A stretch of 64,000 nt of DNA from Aegilops tauschii subsp. strangulata (GCF_002575655.3 NC_053037.3:322489294-322553293), one strand, 5' to 3'. Shown: positions 23,450 through 35,566, counted from the first letter of the stretch. The notes: generated from the sequence alone by a model not told the origin. Numbers and translations: made by a program.

Positions 23450-25250
23450 AAACGAATAATAATTTAGTTCTTTAGAACAAATGTACTTTGATGTAAGAAC
23501 ATGGTGTGATAGACAGATATTGTATGTTCTAGAAACAGGAACGCGTGTCTTAGTCACAAGTATAATGTGTAAAGTAAGCAGATGCAATTCAACAAAATTA
23601 GAAGCAATACAAGCTAGACATCATACATAACATGCAACCACATATAACAGTGCCAAGTTAGAGGGAGCACCTTTGATGGTACACTAGGGGAGACGTGCTC
23701 ATCACCATCACAGCTACGTTGAGTGTCTATGCATGTGTTGTCTTGGAAATCATCTTGGGGTGATGGAGGAGTAGAATCTGTAGAGGCCCTCCATTTGGAA
23801 GGAGCACCTTCATCCGCTGCCTTGCTAACTTCCTTCCGCTTTATTGATTTTGAATTGTCAAGTAAAACCGACAAGAAAAAGCAATAAAATTCACTCTTCA
23901 GAACTCATTCGTGCATGATACTGACAAACACTACTTTGATGTAAGGCAAACACATGATTCCAGGATGGAATAATACGAAAAACAGGACGACATGGCATAT
24001 TCACAACTGTTTGTGTAAACTAAGCAGAAACCATTTCACCAAATAAGAAGCAATGCAAGCTAGACACCACATGAAAGATGCAACCAATATGACTCTACCA
24101 AGTTAAAAGTGTCCCATCATAAATGGCATTTCAACAAATTAGAAGCAGCGCATGCTATAAATCATATCAAAGATGCAACTAATATCACACTGCATATACT
24201 GAAGGTGTCTCGTCATATTGATTTATGTGGGATACAAAAAAACAATAGTTTTATGTGAGGACATGCTTAATAGACAGATGTACTATGTACTAAATACAGG
24301 AAGGCATGTCACATTAACAGGTATAATGTATAAGTTAAGCAGAATAGCACATGCAGTTTAACCAGATTGGAAGAATTACAATCTAGACACCATATGCAAC
24401 ATGCAACCACATATCACGCTGCCAAGTTAGAGCAAGCACCTGCGATGCTAGTGTAGGGGAAATGCGGTAATCAACTACAGAGCTACATTCACTATCTTCA
24501 TCTAGCCTTGCTGTTTCTTGAGAATCATGTCGGGAGGCTGACGCTGCATTCTTTAAATGAGGAGTATTCCACTTGCCTGACTGCCTCATCATAAGTGATT
24601 GATGAGGGATACACAAGAACATTAGTTTGATGTAAGAACATGGTTAATACACAGATGTACTAGTATGTACCAAAAACAGATAGGCATGCCATATTCAAAG
24701 GTATAATGTGTAAGCTAAGCAGATGCAATTTAACGAAATTGGAAGCAATACAAGCTAGACATACGGCTGGAGTGGTGAGCATGATCATCTAGGACCTGAG
24801 AGCCTGGTGGGAGGCGGGCTGCTTCGCCACCATCGCGGCTTTTTAGTTGGCTTCCAGGTGATTCCTCTCTTTGCTGGGCTTGTCACTGGCTCGTCCAGTG
24901 CCCTGACTAGCTATTTGTCTTCTGGTGCTCACGGGATGGTGGTTCATGTAAAAAATATATTTCCTTATCTTAATAAAGACCGACTTCGGCCTTTTGAATA
25001 CAAGCTAGACACCATATGCAACATGCGACCACATATGACACCGCAAAGTTAAAGAAAGCACCTGGGATGGTGGTTCATGGCGAGCGAGATCATCAACTCC
25101 AGAGCTACTTTTACCGTCTCCATCTACTGACACTGCACCCTTTATAACGCTGAAACGTGTCTTGCCTAAGCCCGAAGAAATCTGGAGCTGCATCTCTCTT
25201 TTATTTCGTGCTTCTATCAACTGATTGGCAGAGTCTGAAATACCCATGCA
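23450..25250 (-). repeat. Tandemly amplified exon-intron blocks upstream of the TnpA-like gene
   Basis: At least three blocks share one plan on the minus strand: an open exon ending S(Q/K) at a CAG|GTGCT or AAG|GTGCT donor, then a similar intron starting GTGCTTTC and passing through ...TGTCTAGCTTGTA. The exon ends are near 23672, 24441 and 25061. The exon texts are acidic and Ser-rich (SPQDDFQDNTCIDTQRSCDG; DSQETARLDEDSECSSVVDY; VSVDGDGKSSSGVDDLARHE). More degenerate copies of the intron part lie at 24056-24120 and 24140-24200. The element has multiplied this exon unit, which would lengthen the N-terminal acidic region if all were spliced in. A short retroposon sits inside one intron copy. 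Confidence 0.7.
24762..24996 (+). mobile_element. Short retroposon (SINE or truncated LINE) with 15-bp target duplication
   Basis: The 235-bp insert is bounded by the direct repeat aatacaagctagaca at 24747-24761 and 24997-25011. It ends with a polyadenylation-like ttaataaagac and a T-rich cggccttttg rather than a poly-A tail. The bounds are clear. Whether it is a SINE or the last part of a LINE cannot be decided by eye. Confidence 0.8.
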
Positions 25251-25252
25251 TA

Positions 25253-27340
25253 AAAAAACAATAGTGAGAGTATGGGTGAAGTGTGTGCAGAACTAAAGCA
25301 CTGTAAAAGTAGCAGATAGCAGGTGGCTGAAAAATAAATGACAAGAGACATATGATAGCTCTACAACATTGCCTGGCAAACAAAATTAGATTCTACTCCG
25401 TATGATTTTGTAATATATGAGCACAGGGATGGCTGGGAAATGCAGGTACTCCTCCAGCACACCACCACATGTGGTCATGTCAAGATAACAGTCGACTGAA
25501 AATAAATAGGTCAGTCGATTTTTTTTAATGAACCATACGATCTATAAGGAACGGGCAGATGGCCTTCGTCTACCTCCCGCCAGTCACTGTTAACGATCTT
25601 TCTCGAACCGCCAGCGACCACCGGCCCAGACCCCTGCCTCCGCCGCCCCGCCCTCCCCTCGACCTCACACCACCACCGTGCTTGGCAGCGCCCCCAGGCC
25701 ATCCCTTTTATCCCGGCCGACCTCCAGATCGGGCGCCAGTAGCTCTAGGCCCCACACGCCCCTAAGATAAACACCGAGGCATTGCTTCCCCGGCGTAATA
25801 GGCGGACTAGCGCCTGTTACGCCGGGGAATGCTTCCGTTAATTGGGAATCAACTGACCAGGAATTGAAATTCAGGGGGGCGACGGACCTCTAGCTAAGGT
25901 GAAATAGTATATGAGGAGAAACCTTGTGCATCGTGAGTTACTAGGAACATCTAGTATCAAGAAGAAGCGGTGAACTAGTGTCTTCTGTGGGATGAATACC
26001 GTGCAAGCAGACACGTAAGATTTGCATGAATAAGGGAAGAGGAGTACCATTTTCGGTTTCCGGTGTGGTCCCCTCCACATGTCGCTCCGATCTTCTTCTT
26101 TTTACCAGGGAAACCGATGTTCTGGAGGGTGCATGCTTGGACGAACCCATGGCCAAATTGTTGACTATGTTGCCGTGGCCGTATGTCGGCAGAGGGGAAG
26201 TAGATATGAGGCGGCGAAGGACGGCGTAGCAGGAACTGCTCCGGTGCGGTGGAGGGTGGCGAAGTTGGAGCGGTAGCGGTGAGGCGCAGGACGGCGTGGT
26301 TGAAATGGCTCGGGTACGGACGGCTCGGCCTCGGCTTCAACTACTAGCCGTGGAGGGCGTTGCGGTTGAGGTTGCGGTGGACGACAACGTCGGGGTATCG
26401 GCTCCGGCGTGATGGAGGAGGGCGGCGGTTGATGGGTGGAATGGGGTGGCGGACGGAGGACGCCGGGGTTTCGCGGCTGGTGGAGAGGTAGTTTTTGCGC
26501 CCACGGAGTACGAATGGGGAATCAGACGGGGGGGCGGGGGGGGGGGGGAGGGGGAGAACCATGTTTTGGTCTGGGACGCGCTTGTTTTTGGCTTTTTTGA
26601 ACAGAAGATGGGACGCACTTGTTTGAAATTTGGGGAAAGTACAAACTTTTAACCCTCTTAAATTTCGGACCTACTACGGGTCGGGGGTAGGATGGTAATC
26701 CCAGGTGTCCCAAATAGTGGGCGGGAGCGATTTCGGCCGCGCGCATGTGTGCTTAGGCGGCCATTGTGTATGAATGTTTTTCGGAGGCGGTTGCGTGGCG
26801 TCTAGATGAAGCTACAAACCTACCCTGGTTTAGACCTTTGGACGTCGGGCCAGTAGGTTTCACGGGTCGGAGTTATTAGAAAAGTAATTTCCTTGTACTA
26901 CCAAACATTGGTCTCACGCGGTTTCGGGCGAGTAGAGGCTCTTTTGGCGCTTCATTCAAAATTTTGAAACACAAGCATTCACGTTTAGAGTACTCTTGAA
27001 CTTTGAGGATTGACCTAAATAGAAAATGTTAAATTTGACCTTGTATGTTTGAAAACCTCATTAAATTATCCGCTTCTTTTTGAAATTTTGACACTTGAAA
27101 ATCCTATAACTACGATTATTTTGGAATGGAGGAGCTAAATTAGAATCTATTTTGTACACGACTACATATGCTATTATGTACAAAACCAGAGCAAAGATTG
27201 GTGCCCCCATAATCTAGGTATGATTTACAAATGCCATGATATCAAATTCAAATAATTGAATGGACTTTTCATGTTGAATTCGATTTTTTAAAACCACCAT
27301 AAGTTGAATTCAAATGTATGCTAGTTCATAGGTAGCTATT
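25253..27340. other. Gene-free part of CACTA, possible promoter region of the minus-strand gene
   Basis: Alternating AT-rich and GC-rich stretches (GC-rich at 25560-25780 and 26170-26570, G-run at 26529-26551) with no credible ORF. The short ORFs in both directions overlap each other and have biased composition. A strong hairpin lies at 25786-25829. AT-rich, featureless DNA follows from 26960. Confidence 0.4.
25786..25829. other. Perfectly spaced 19-bp hairpin
   Basis: The left arm 25786-25804 (ttccccggcgtaataggcg) pairs with 25811-25829 with one mismatch around a six-base loop, gactag. It is GC-rich and would form a stable cruciform or RNA hairpin. Confidence 0.8.
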
Positions 27341-28931
27341 TATAATGTTCATTGTGTAACTTTCGTATGTATAATGTGCTTTACACACACAACATGAACT
27401 ATACTCACGTTTATATTCGATTGCTAAAGCGATGCATTGTCTGGAGTTCAAAATACTAACTATGTGGATCAATTGTGTCGAATAATAACATAGACATGCT
27501 AAAATTCGATAGAATCTAGATGTCTGATGGATCAATGACTGTTCCTTACGCGAATTGCAAATATCATGATCCCATCCTAATATTTGGATACAATTTATAT
27601 CTTTAATCAATGTGTACAACAGTCTCGTATGTGTAGTTTCAGTCTCCATCGGTGGTCTCTCACACATGCTCACACACTCTCCCGAGGTGTCTTTCTCGCA
27701 CACATGCTCTCGATATAACCCTCCCTCCCTCTCATAACCATTTACGACTATTTTCACTAACCTTTATCACAAGCACTCTTCCTCTCGCAAGCATACACAC
27801 GCATAATCCCCATCGACCCTTTCTATATACATAGACCTGCCTACGTGTCTCCTGTACGAACATTATCTTTAGGCCTGTCTCTCACGCATTGTCTCACACC
27901 TCTCTTCCTAGTTGACGAGTATGATTCTAGCAGAGCATTCTGTAGGATGCCCCTTAAAGTTAGGCTGGATGAATAGTAATATCAGAGATAAAGGGGTTAC
28001 CTTAGTCCGAGAACCTAGGGTTACAAATCCTAGCCGGCTTTGTCAGTGGACATAGAGTCCTTCACAATTATGCTATCTTTGTCTTGTACGACTAGTCATC
28101 CATGGGTCTCCCAAAATGCGTCACGGGCCGACCAATGTGACGCAGGACGGAATCGAATGAAGGGCCTCACCTCGACCCACCGGACCTCACGCGGTGACAC
28201 ACCCTCTGCCCCCATGTCTCGTTATCTTCTCACACCCACACATACCAGCACAGACACCACACACACAAAATATATTCTCCTGGTGCCTCTATCCACTCCC
28301 CCCTTGCATATACACACTCAAGGGAATCTCTCGTCGTGACGTTATATTCGTCTCTCTCTCTAGACCACTCTCATTTCTCGTGCTATCTCTCCCACGCCCC
28401 CCCTGTCGGCCCCTCTATCCATGCCTCTCTCGAATACGTAATACACACGCATACCTCTCTAGGCCCTGCCAAATGCATCAACTACACATTCACACATGTT
28501 ACATCACGTACCCCATTGATCTAAAAAGCCCTCTCTTCACGTTTATTTTGCATACAACATTCCTTTTGAATAAAGTGTGGCCAAAAAAATATTTTAGAAT
28601 TTCTACATATATACAACATTACAAAGTTATATGGAGGAGTATGAACGCTTGCATTGCATGGTGCCCACAATGATATTTATTCCGCACTGTGAATTTGTAT
28701 ATTTTTATACTATATATATAGTTAGTCATAATAAAGAGAAACGAAGAGCATCTCTCTCTCCATCGCATACCCCCCTCTACGCCCCTTTCACGTACGCACA
28801 CAAACTATCTCCAGGTCCTCTAAAAGTAAGCCCCCAGCACATTCACACATGTTTCATCTTTCTCTCGCGATATATACAGTGACGATCATTGTATTTGAAG
28901 CGAAAGCATGATGCGTACATTGGACTTCAGA
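27341..28931. repeat. Pyrimidine/CA-rich degenerate repeats in CACTA
   Basis: The phrase taggccct..caactacacattcacacatgttacatc recurs with variation near 28460, 28815 and 30280, within CACACA and CTCTCTC-rich DNA (27640-28450). Segment 27905-28095 looks like a fragment of an LTR retroelement, but I cannot place it. No coding potential is seen. Confidence 0.45.
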
Positions 28932-29136
28932 ATCCACTCATTACGGTCACCATTTACGTTTTGTGGTTATTATACAGTCACGGGCTCACCGTACAACTCT
29001 GTATTTGCTCAAGACACGACTAGTTGACCAGTTAAACGCTCCACGTGGCACCTCTAGTGTTGCATCACATTATCTCACTACCATCGGGCCCACCTGTCGG
29101 CTTGTATCTACTCTACATCTACACTCTTATAAAATA

Positions 29137-29622
29137 CTAGCAAGATGCCCATGCGTTGCACGGAACATCAAGATGCATTTGTATGAGTAGTTTATCTTGT
29201 GGGAGAAAAGGATGAACAAGGGAAGGCCCTATTTGCAAGTGTGGAGAGGGGTGTGGGTATCCTTTTGCAAAATTGCCATAGTTTCCTTCCTATCCGTCAG
29301 ATATAGATCGGACGGCCTATATTGCAGGATGGCAGGCACACGATCATCACCGACTATGATTTTTATAAGAGTAGGGATAAAACACACTCTTATAAAACAC
29401 AGAGTTGGTGATGATGGTGTGCCTGCCATCCTGCAATATAGGCCGTCCGATTTATATCTGACGGATAGGAAAGAAACTATGACAATTTTGCCTAAGATGT
29501 ACCCACACACCTCTCCACATTTGCAAATAAGGCCTTCCCTCGTTCATCCTTTTCTCTCACAAGATAAACTAGTCATACAAATGCATCTTGATGTTACGTG
29601 CAACGCACGGGCATCTTGCTAG
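29137..29622. mobile_element. MITE with long terminal inverted repeats
   Basis: The 486-bp element is nearly a full palindrome. It begins ctagcaagatgcccatgcg and ends with the complement, cgggcatcttgctag, and is flanked by TA on both sides (29135-29136, 29623-29624). Each arm is about 230 bp with a small central loop near 29365-29385. TA flanks suggest a Tc1/mariner-type origin. No ORF for a transposase is present. A deleted second copy lies at 36762. Confidence 0.88.
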
Positions 29623-29754
29623 TAAGAATGAAAACAAACGACAAAAAAAATTGGACGGTTGTTTGAAGTCATGACCGCGGGCACAACGGACAAGGTGGCC
29701 TTGTATTGGTATGCTGAGCCGTCTGTTTTAACACACAGGAGCTAGTGTGGTGAT

Positions 29755-29990
29755 TATACACACATGCACGCATGCACACGAACTGCATGCACGCAACACT
29801 CACACGAACACATGCACCCACGCACGCATGCAACACTCACACGTACACACGCAGCCACGCATGCACGCAACACTCACACGCACACACGCACGCATGCATG
29901 CACACACCATTAGACCACACGACCAACACACACTCTCACGCTCAAGTGCTCAACCTACACTTGCATGCGCACACATCAGGCCCTGACAGA
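29755..29990. repeat. CACACG/CATGCACG low-complexity tract
   Basis: Degenerate repeats of acacgcacgcatgcatgcac and relatives, a purine-pyrimidine alternating tract with Z-DNA potential. No gene is present. Confidence 0.85.
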
Positions 29991-30240
29991 CACATACACA
30001 AACAGGTGATTCCCGCGCATGGGGTGGAGTCTTGTCACGCCTGCGTAAATTTGTGTTTATCCGACCTTTTCCCTATGCGAATTGACAGGTGGGACCCACA
30101 AGGAACGTGGTCAATTTAACTAGTCAACATGGTGCCACACAGACTATTTGGCTGGTTAACAGAGTGCAATCCAATGCTAAACCGTGAGCAAGTGACCGTA
30201 TAATCACCGCAAAATGTATATAGTGACCGTAATTAGCTTA

Positions 30241-32640
30241 TTCTGAAGTTCGGTGAACATATTATGCTTTTCTCTCTGTAGGCCCTCGAAAACTACATCT
30301 CTACACGTTCTCGCATGTTACATCTAACAACTATGCAATACAGCACTACTACTACACTCTAACACAATAAATCATATGTGTTTTTAGTTTTACTAGATAT
30401 CATATTGTTACTTAATTATTCAGCTTGCATACATTAAAATTGCCTTTGAAATGTATGGCCAGTATCATATACCGCGCGGGAAAAATCCCGCCCTTTCCTG
30501 TTTAATCGGGTTTGTATCGATGGATCGTGCGAAACAGCAAAACTATAGTACTATATATAGTACAAGTGATAGTTCACTGGGCCGTCATGTCGTGTACTCC
30601 TCCGTCGTAAGAGTGGAGCGCTCGCTTTCATAAATCTTCTAGTCCCTTTTGCCGACATGTGGGGCATCAAGCTACCGGCTCCACGTGCCATACCGGAATA
30701 CAGTGCAGAGCAGCCGGGGTGAAGCACCCAGTCATGGCGCAGGCGTAGTAATGAGCAATGAGGCGTTAAATCACAAAGCTGCACCTTTCCCGCAGTTAAG
30801 TTGGAGGGACGAAGTAATAATGCTAAAAAAAGAAGTTGGAGGGACGAAGCAACCATCATTTCACTCGTTGCTGCATCCGCTTCTCCCTCATCTTCTTCAA
30901 GTTAACCACGTGTTGCTTCTGCCATTGTTCTGCCTCATGTGGGAAGCGGGTCGGCTTGGTAAAGCACTGACACATGGGACCGCATGTTAGCAAACCGCCA
31001 GGACAACGTCCTCTAAAAATAAGAAACCTCCCCCGCCATCTGCGTGGCAAAATCACCTCCTTTTTACTAATCTTGATTCTATAATTTTTTAGATCAATAT
31101 AATTGAGATTTGTATAGATAGCACACAGGAGCAAAACCAAGTGGTACGGTTAAGGGCATCCACAATGTGTAGCCAAATGTGAAAATAGCTTTTGGCATCG
31201 TGGGAACCATTGTGGACGGTGTTGCCAAAGCCAAAAGGATGGAACCGAAGCTCCCTGATTGATTGATTGAAGGAATAGAAAAATGCAACGTGTCTCCTCT
31301 TTCTCCTGTGCTTGGACGCATGTACAGTATAGAGGACAGAGTCTACTCCCCCGTCCCTTCTATCACAAATCAAAAAGCAGTGAGGCGTCAAATCACAAAG
31401 CACGGACGAAGCAACCATCATTTCACTCTTCGCTGACTCCGCTTCTCCATCGTCTTCTTCGAGAAACCATCTCACCGCACTAAGCTGGACGGACGACGCT
31501 ATTGTGTATGAGTTGTACTAGTACATTTACGCGTCCTTTGGTTCAACGGACTTCCTGGATGCAAATAAGGCGGTTGTCTCAGCTTGTAGGCGGCACTTGC
31601 GAACGACTTACCGTGGTCTCCCTCAATGGTGTTCTTCGTCGAACGCACTTCGCCAAACCACAACATTCGAGATATCGTCGACGTCACCGCAATGGGGAAG
31701 GAAGTCAAATATAGTTACTACCTCCATTTTTTTGTACACAAGGCCAGTATATCAAAATTACAATTTGCAAAAGGCCACTAACACTAATCGAGGCAAAATT
31801 GATGAGGTTTGCCTCGTACTAGCAACCAAGGACATTAATATCCCCTGCATGCATGCGGAAGTGAGAAGGTTGGTTTGCATGGCGCTGCATTAATCAAGCG
31901 ATGAGGAGTGAGATGGTTAGCTCTTTGGGCTTTGAAGAAAAAAATACGCATTAATTGACACATGAAACGAGGATTTGTATCGATTAATCCCGCGAAGGAA
32001 AACCCCGCCTTTCTTTTTTAACACTAGTACTCCTAGTACGTAGTACTACGTACTTATCCTGTTTGGGTCTAGGCCTTGCATTGCCATACTTCGCCACACA
32101 TTTTTGCCAAGCTTGCCTAAAGTTTTCAAAATGAAAAGGAGGTACACTTGCGCACGGCTGTCGCGGTCGCACCGCACCCTGACACGGTCGCTCCTGCACG
32201 CCGCGGTCGCACCGCACCCTCACATGCACAGTCGCTCCTGCACGCCGCAAGCCCAACCAAGGGAACGCACCCTCACTGACACGTGCTGTTGCATGTGAAC
32301 AAACCAAACTCAGCCATCCTACCGCTGACACACAATTTTCATTCATAGAGTATGTTTATCCAACCGCATGTTGGGGAGTATCCGTACGGCCCGTGCGGTG
32401 GTCTGTTGGGGAAGAAGAAGAGGTGAGGAAGAAGGGTTAGGAGACATAGGATATTCATCCAACCGCCTAAAATGGTAGACTGACCCAAGTCAGGCGACTT
32501 GCATAACAATATATGTTTTTACACAGCACAAGATCCATAAAAACAACAACATAAAGAAAAATTATCATTGCTCGCGGAACGAGACGGCCTCGTCGTCTTT
32601 GGCTGCCGGCGCGAACAGCCGTAGCTGCGGACGTGTGTCT
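30241..32640. repeat. Gene-free CACTA interior with duplicated segments
   Basis: Segment 30750-30906 is repeated in shorter form at 31374-31470 (shared gacgaagcaaccatcatttc and gcttctcc..catcttcttc). A cgcgcgggaaaa..ttgtatcgatggat block at 30470-30530 recurs near 31968 and 37075. A promoter-like module at 32110-32300 recurs at 33540-33700 and 37205-37340. A MITE-like stretch (agggcatccacaatg ... ccattgtggacg) lies at 31154-31235. No coding sequence is convincing. Confidence 0.5.
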
Positions 32641-32668
32641 CCGCACCATGGTTGTCCTCGGCCTCCAG

Positions 32669-33394
32669 CTACTCGTTCACGCGGAGCGTGCGGGCGCTCT
32701 GCACGGACGACAGCACCGCCCGGTTCAAGTCGAGGACATCCGGTTCCGCCTGTAGGAGGGCCTCGATGGCAGCGGCATCCGCGCGCTCCGCGTCGAGTCG
32801 AGCCTCCGCCGCCCGGTTCAAGTCCAGGACGTCCGGTTCCGCCTGCAGGAGGGCCTCGATGAGAGCGGCATCCGCGTGCTCCGCGTCAAGTTGAGCCTCT
32901 GCCGCCTGGTTCAAGTCCAGGACGTCCGGTTCCGCCTGCAGGAGGGCCTCAATGGCAGCGGCATCCGCGCGCTCCGCCTCAAGTTGAGCCTCCGCCGCCC
33001 GGTTCACATCCATGACATCTAGTTTCGCCTACAGGAGAGCCTCGATGGCAGCGACATGCGCGCGCTCCGCGTCGAGTTGAGCCTCTGCCTCCCGGTCCTC
33101 CTTTAGTATCGCCAGGTTGAACCGCTGGTCCGACTGCACCATGGGGGACTCGGACGCCGGCACGAAGTCGACGTCCATCGTCTCATACCCATCGGGGGCC
33201 TTCTGCACCGCGACCTCCGCCATGAACATTGGATCGGCTTCCTCCTCCTCGTAGCTTGGCTCCAGAGAACTCGGGGATTGGCCCGCCGCAAAGCGAGCTT
33301 GGCAACGGAGGTCTCTGGCGCTGACCGCCGCCGCGATTTCTGGGCGGCGCTCCGACGTCAGCATCTTGTAGTACATGATCTTGCGGCGCAGCAT
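32669..33394 (-). pseudogene. Acidic protein ORF with 30-residue tandem repeats, one nonsense codon
   Basis: ATG at 33392-33394. The N-terminal half (MLRRKIMYYKMLTSERRPEI, then an acidic YEEEEADP) is unique. It is followed by about four 30-residue repeats, each 90 bp, of the form AEAQLDAERADAAAIEALLQ then AEPDVLDLNR. The frame is continuous to a stop at 32669-32671 except for a TAG at about 33026-33028 in the first repeat, where the other repeats have CAG (CTG CAG GCG against CTG TAG GCG). That gives 241 codons. The repeats should form an alanine-rich acidic helical array. I do not recognise the family. It sits alone on the minus strand inside the CACTA element, possibly a captured host sequence or an accessory element gene. 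Confidence 0.65.
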
Positions 33395-33963
33395 GGCTTT
33401 CCGGCGAACTAGGGGACGCTTGATGCGGGCTAGGGGATCAAAAGGTGGGGGAAGGGGCTAGAGATTAGGTGTGATTTTAGGGCAATGGCTGGCGTAGGCC
33501 GAGCAGCGAAGGTTCTGGTGTGAATAGTGGTTCCGGTGACGACCGGTCAATCGGTTTTGACTGTACATCGCTCTTGTCGCCTTCGAGTTGTAGCCCGGCA
33601 CGCTGGACCCTCCACGTCGCTCACCGAATGGAACGCCCTTCGTCTTGCGTTTTCGCTCGCTTGTGGGACCGCAGTTGAGAGCAAACCGACGTCCCTCCCC
33701 TCCCCCGCCCGCGTCATTTTATGCGGAGTAAATAAAAACAGAGGGAGTATATTACGGATGAGGATCCCCTTACGTGACCGAACCCATTGAGTAACTGACA
33801 TGCGGGGCCTAGCAAGCATGGGGTCCGCGAGTAAGTGACCGAAAGGGAGGGTAAGGCAGGGATACGTATGTGAAAGGAGCTTCCAATGATATAATTTTCA
33901 CATTATACATCTCATGTACTATTAATCTTGTCAATAGTCAAATGCGGTTTTGAAAAACGCATT

Positions 33964-34215
33964 AGAGCATGGTTAATAATATAGCCAGTCGATGGCTATA
34001 AGGAACTGCCATGTCATCTATAGCCATCATCTATTATATGCACTCATACAGTAGTGTGGGCTATAAGGTTGGCTATTTCCCGCAAAAAAATTATAAGGTT
34101 GGCTATTGTATTAGTACTTTTTCCATCTCCTCTCCATCTCTTTCTTCATATTTATTGTACGTATTTAACTAGGAATGCGTATATAGCTAGGCTCTTGCAT
34201 GAGAGCTCACTCCCC
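33964..34215. mobile_element. MITE-like element (agagcatggttaataatatagcc type)
   Basis: It starts agagcatggttaataatatag at 33964 and has internal repeats of ggctataaggttggctat (34048-34066, 34092-34108). The right end is poorly defined near tagctaggctcttgcatgag (about 34185-34205). The start resembles a MITE family common in Triticeae; this is recognition from memory. Confidence 0.5.
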
Positions 34216-34579
34216 TTACTTTTTCACATATCTCTCCTCCACATAGGCCCTATATAAATGGAAGGAGGGAGTACAACTATGAGCACTGCATACTCTAGTA
34301 CAGATGTTGTCAGTACTCCACTAGTACTATTGGACAGGGAGCTTAAAAAAAGTTACTATTGGACTGGCTATACGTGGCGAAATCCTAGTAGGAAGAGCAT
34401 GCGCCAGAACAAGCACATTCACGTGGTTGAAAACAAATTGGAAACCATCTCGAGTACAAATCTAGGAGTACGTACGAATCTAACAATATTGATTGGGCGT
34501 TGTTGAATGTTGATACTTTTTTTTATCAAAGTAGAGATACTTTGACTACACATAAAACTTATATGTAAACTAGAAAGGA

Positions 34580-34816
34580 TAGGAGGGAGTATATTGTACG
34601 TTCAAAAATGAAACGAACATTGAATACCCTTTATATATGATTTGCGGATGCTATGATCACCGGTTCAAAATTTTGAATCCGCCTTAGGTATCACACATGC
34701 CCCCACTCGTTCTCTCTCGATTTCATCTCGGGGTCCAGAGATCTATTGAAAGAGGACTAGGGTGGGTACAATACATTCGTTTCGCTTATGAACGTACAAT
34801 ATACTCCCTCTGACCC
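34580..34816. repeat. Inverted repeat with Stowaway-like ends
   Basis: Left arm gaggGAGTATATTGTACGTTC at 34581 pairs with gaacgtacaatatactccctc ending at 34812. The arms are about 35-40 bp and the spacer about 150 bp. Gagggagta/tactccctc matches Stowaway termini but points inward, so this may be the DNA between two Stowaway ends rather than one element. Confidence 0.6.
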
Positions 34817-35566
34817 ACACAGACCCCCCCGGCGGGTCATTTCTATCATAGAAACAGACCAAACCTTTATCTCCTTGCACGACACGCAATTGATCTCTGA
34901 AGATCAATCGATCTCGTCAACATGTGTCGGGGCATGCATGAACCAAATGGGATGCCAAAACTAAGACGCGAAGCGACACGTAGTGGAAGCAAAGTGAAAC
35001 TTCAAACGAACCGTTTGTTTGTATGCATGTCGGACAAATTACAAATAAACATTGGAAATACAAGCATGGTCTAGGCCCACATGCGAATGATACTCGGCAG
35101 AATGTTCAAATGAGGCATGCGGGAGGATGGACTCGACCGGAGGGCGACATGATTGATGGAGAAGAGGGTTGGAGATGAATGAGAAATAAGCAAACGCCAC
35201 GTGATTATACTTGACCGGCTCAAATAAACAATAAGTTGTCTCGCTTGGCCTACATAGTGAAAGGCCTAATGCGCAACGCGGAGCACTGACCCTCGAATAT
35301 GGCTGGGAAAACAGGGAAACCGACATGTGGGGCACACCTGTCGGGACGACATAGTGCAAACTAGTCCAATGGAGGAGCTGGCCCACGACCTCCTAGCTCG
35401 CCACCGGCAACCGTTCATGTGGGTCGTGGGGGCCAACAACGTGGCACAGCTCCAGCACCGCCTCTGGACACGGCGACAGCGGTGAGCGACACGCTCATCG
35501 TCGCTAGACACGGTCGGTTTCAGTGTGCCGAAGGTGGCATTAGTGCTGTGGCACGACCAACAGCTA

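Larger units (their letters stand above)
28932..30240. repeat. Long imperfect inverted repeat enclosing a MITE and a CA-rich tract
   Basis: The left arm 28932-29125 and right arm about 30085-30240 are reverse complements with moderate divergence. The best part is ttacggtcaccatttacg/ttgtggttattatac on the left against gtataatcaccgcaaaatg/agtgaccgtaa on the right. The loop holds the MITE 29137-29622 and low-complexity DNA 29755-29990. It could be an inverted duplication or the ends of an unknown element. Confidence 0.65.

Noticed and set aside
25975..26618. Pro/Arg-rich ORFs of 93-121 codons
   Set aside because: They are overlapping frames on both strands in a GC-rich stretch with no similarity recognised; kept only as a possible promoter region.
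27905..28095. Possible LTR retroelement fragment
   Set aside because: The text looked familiar, but no ends, duplication or family could be shown.
29229..29622. ORFs of 141 and 93 codons with the same protein text on both strands
   Set aside because: They are the two arms of the palindromic MITE read in opposite directions.
29755..29990. CRISPR-like regular repeats
   Set aside because: It is low-complexity CA/CG/CATG sequence without constant repeats and unique spacers, in a plant genome.
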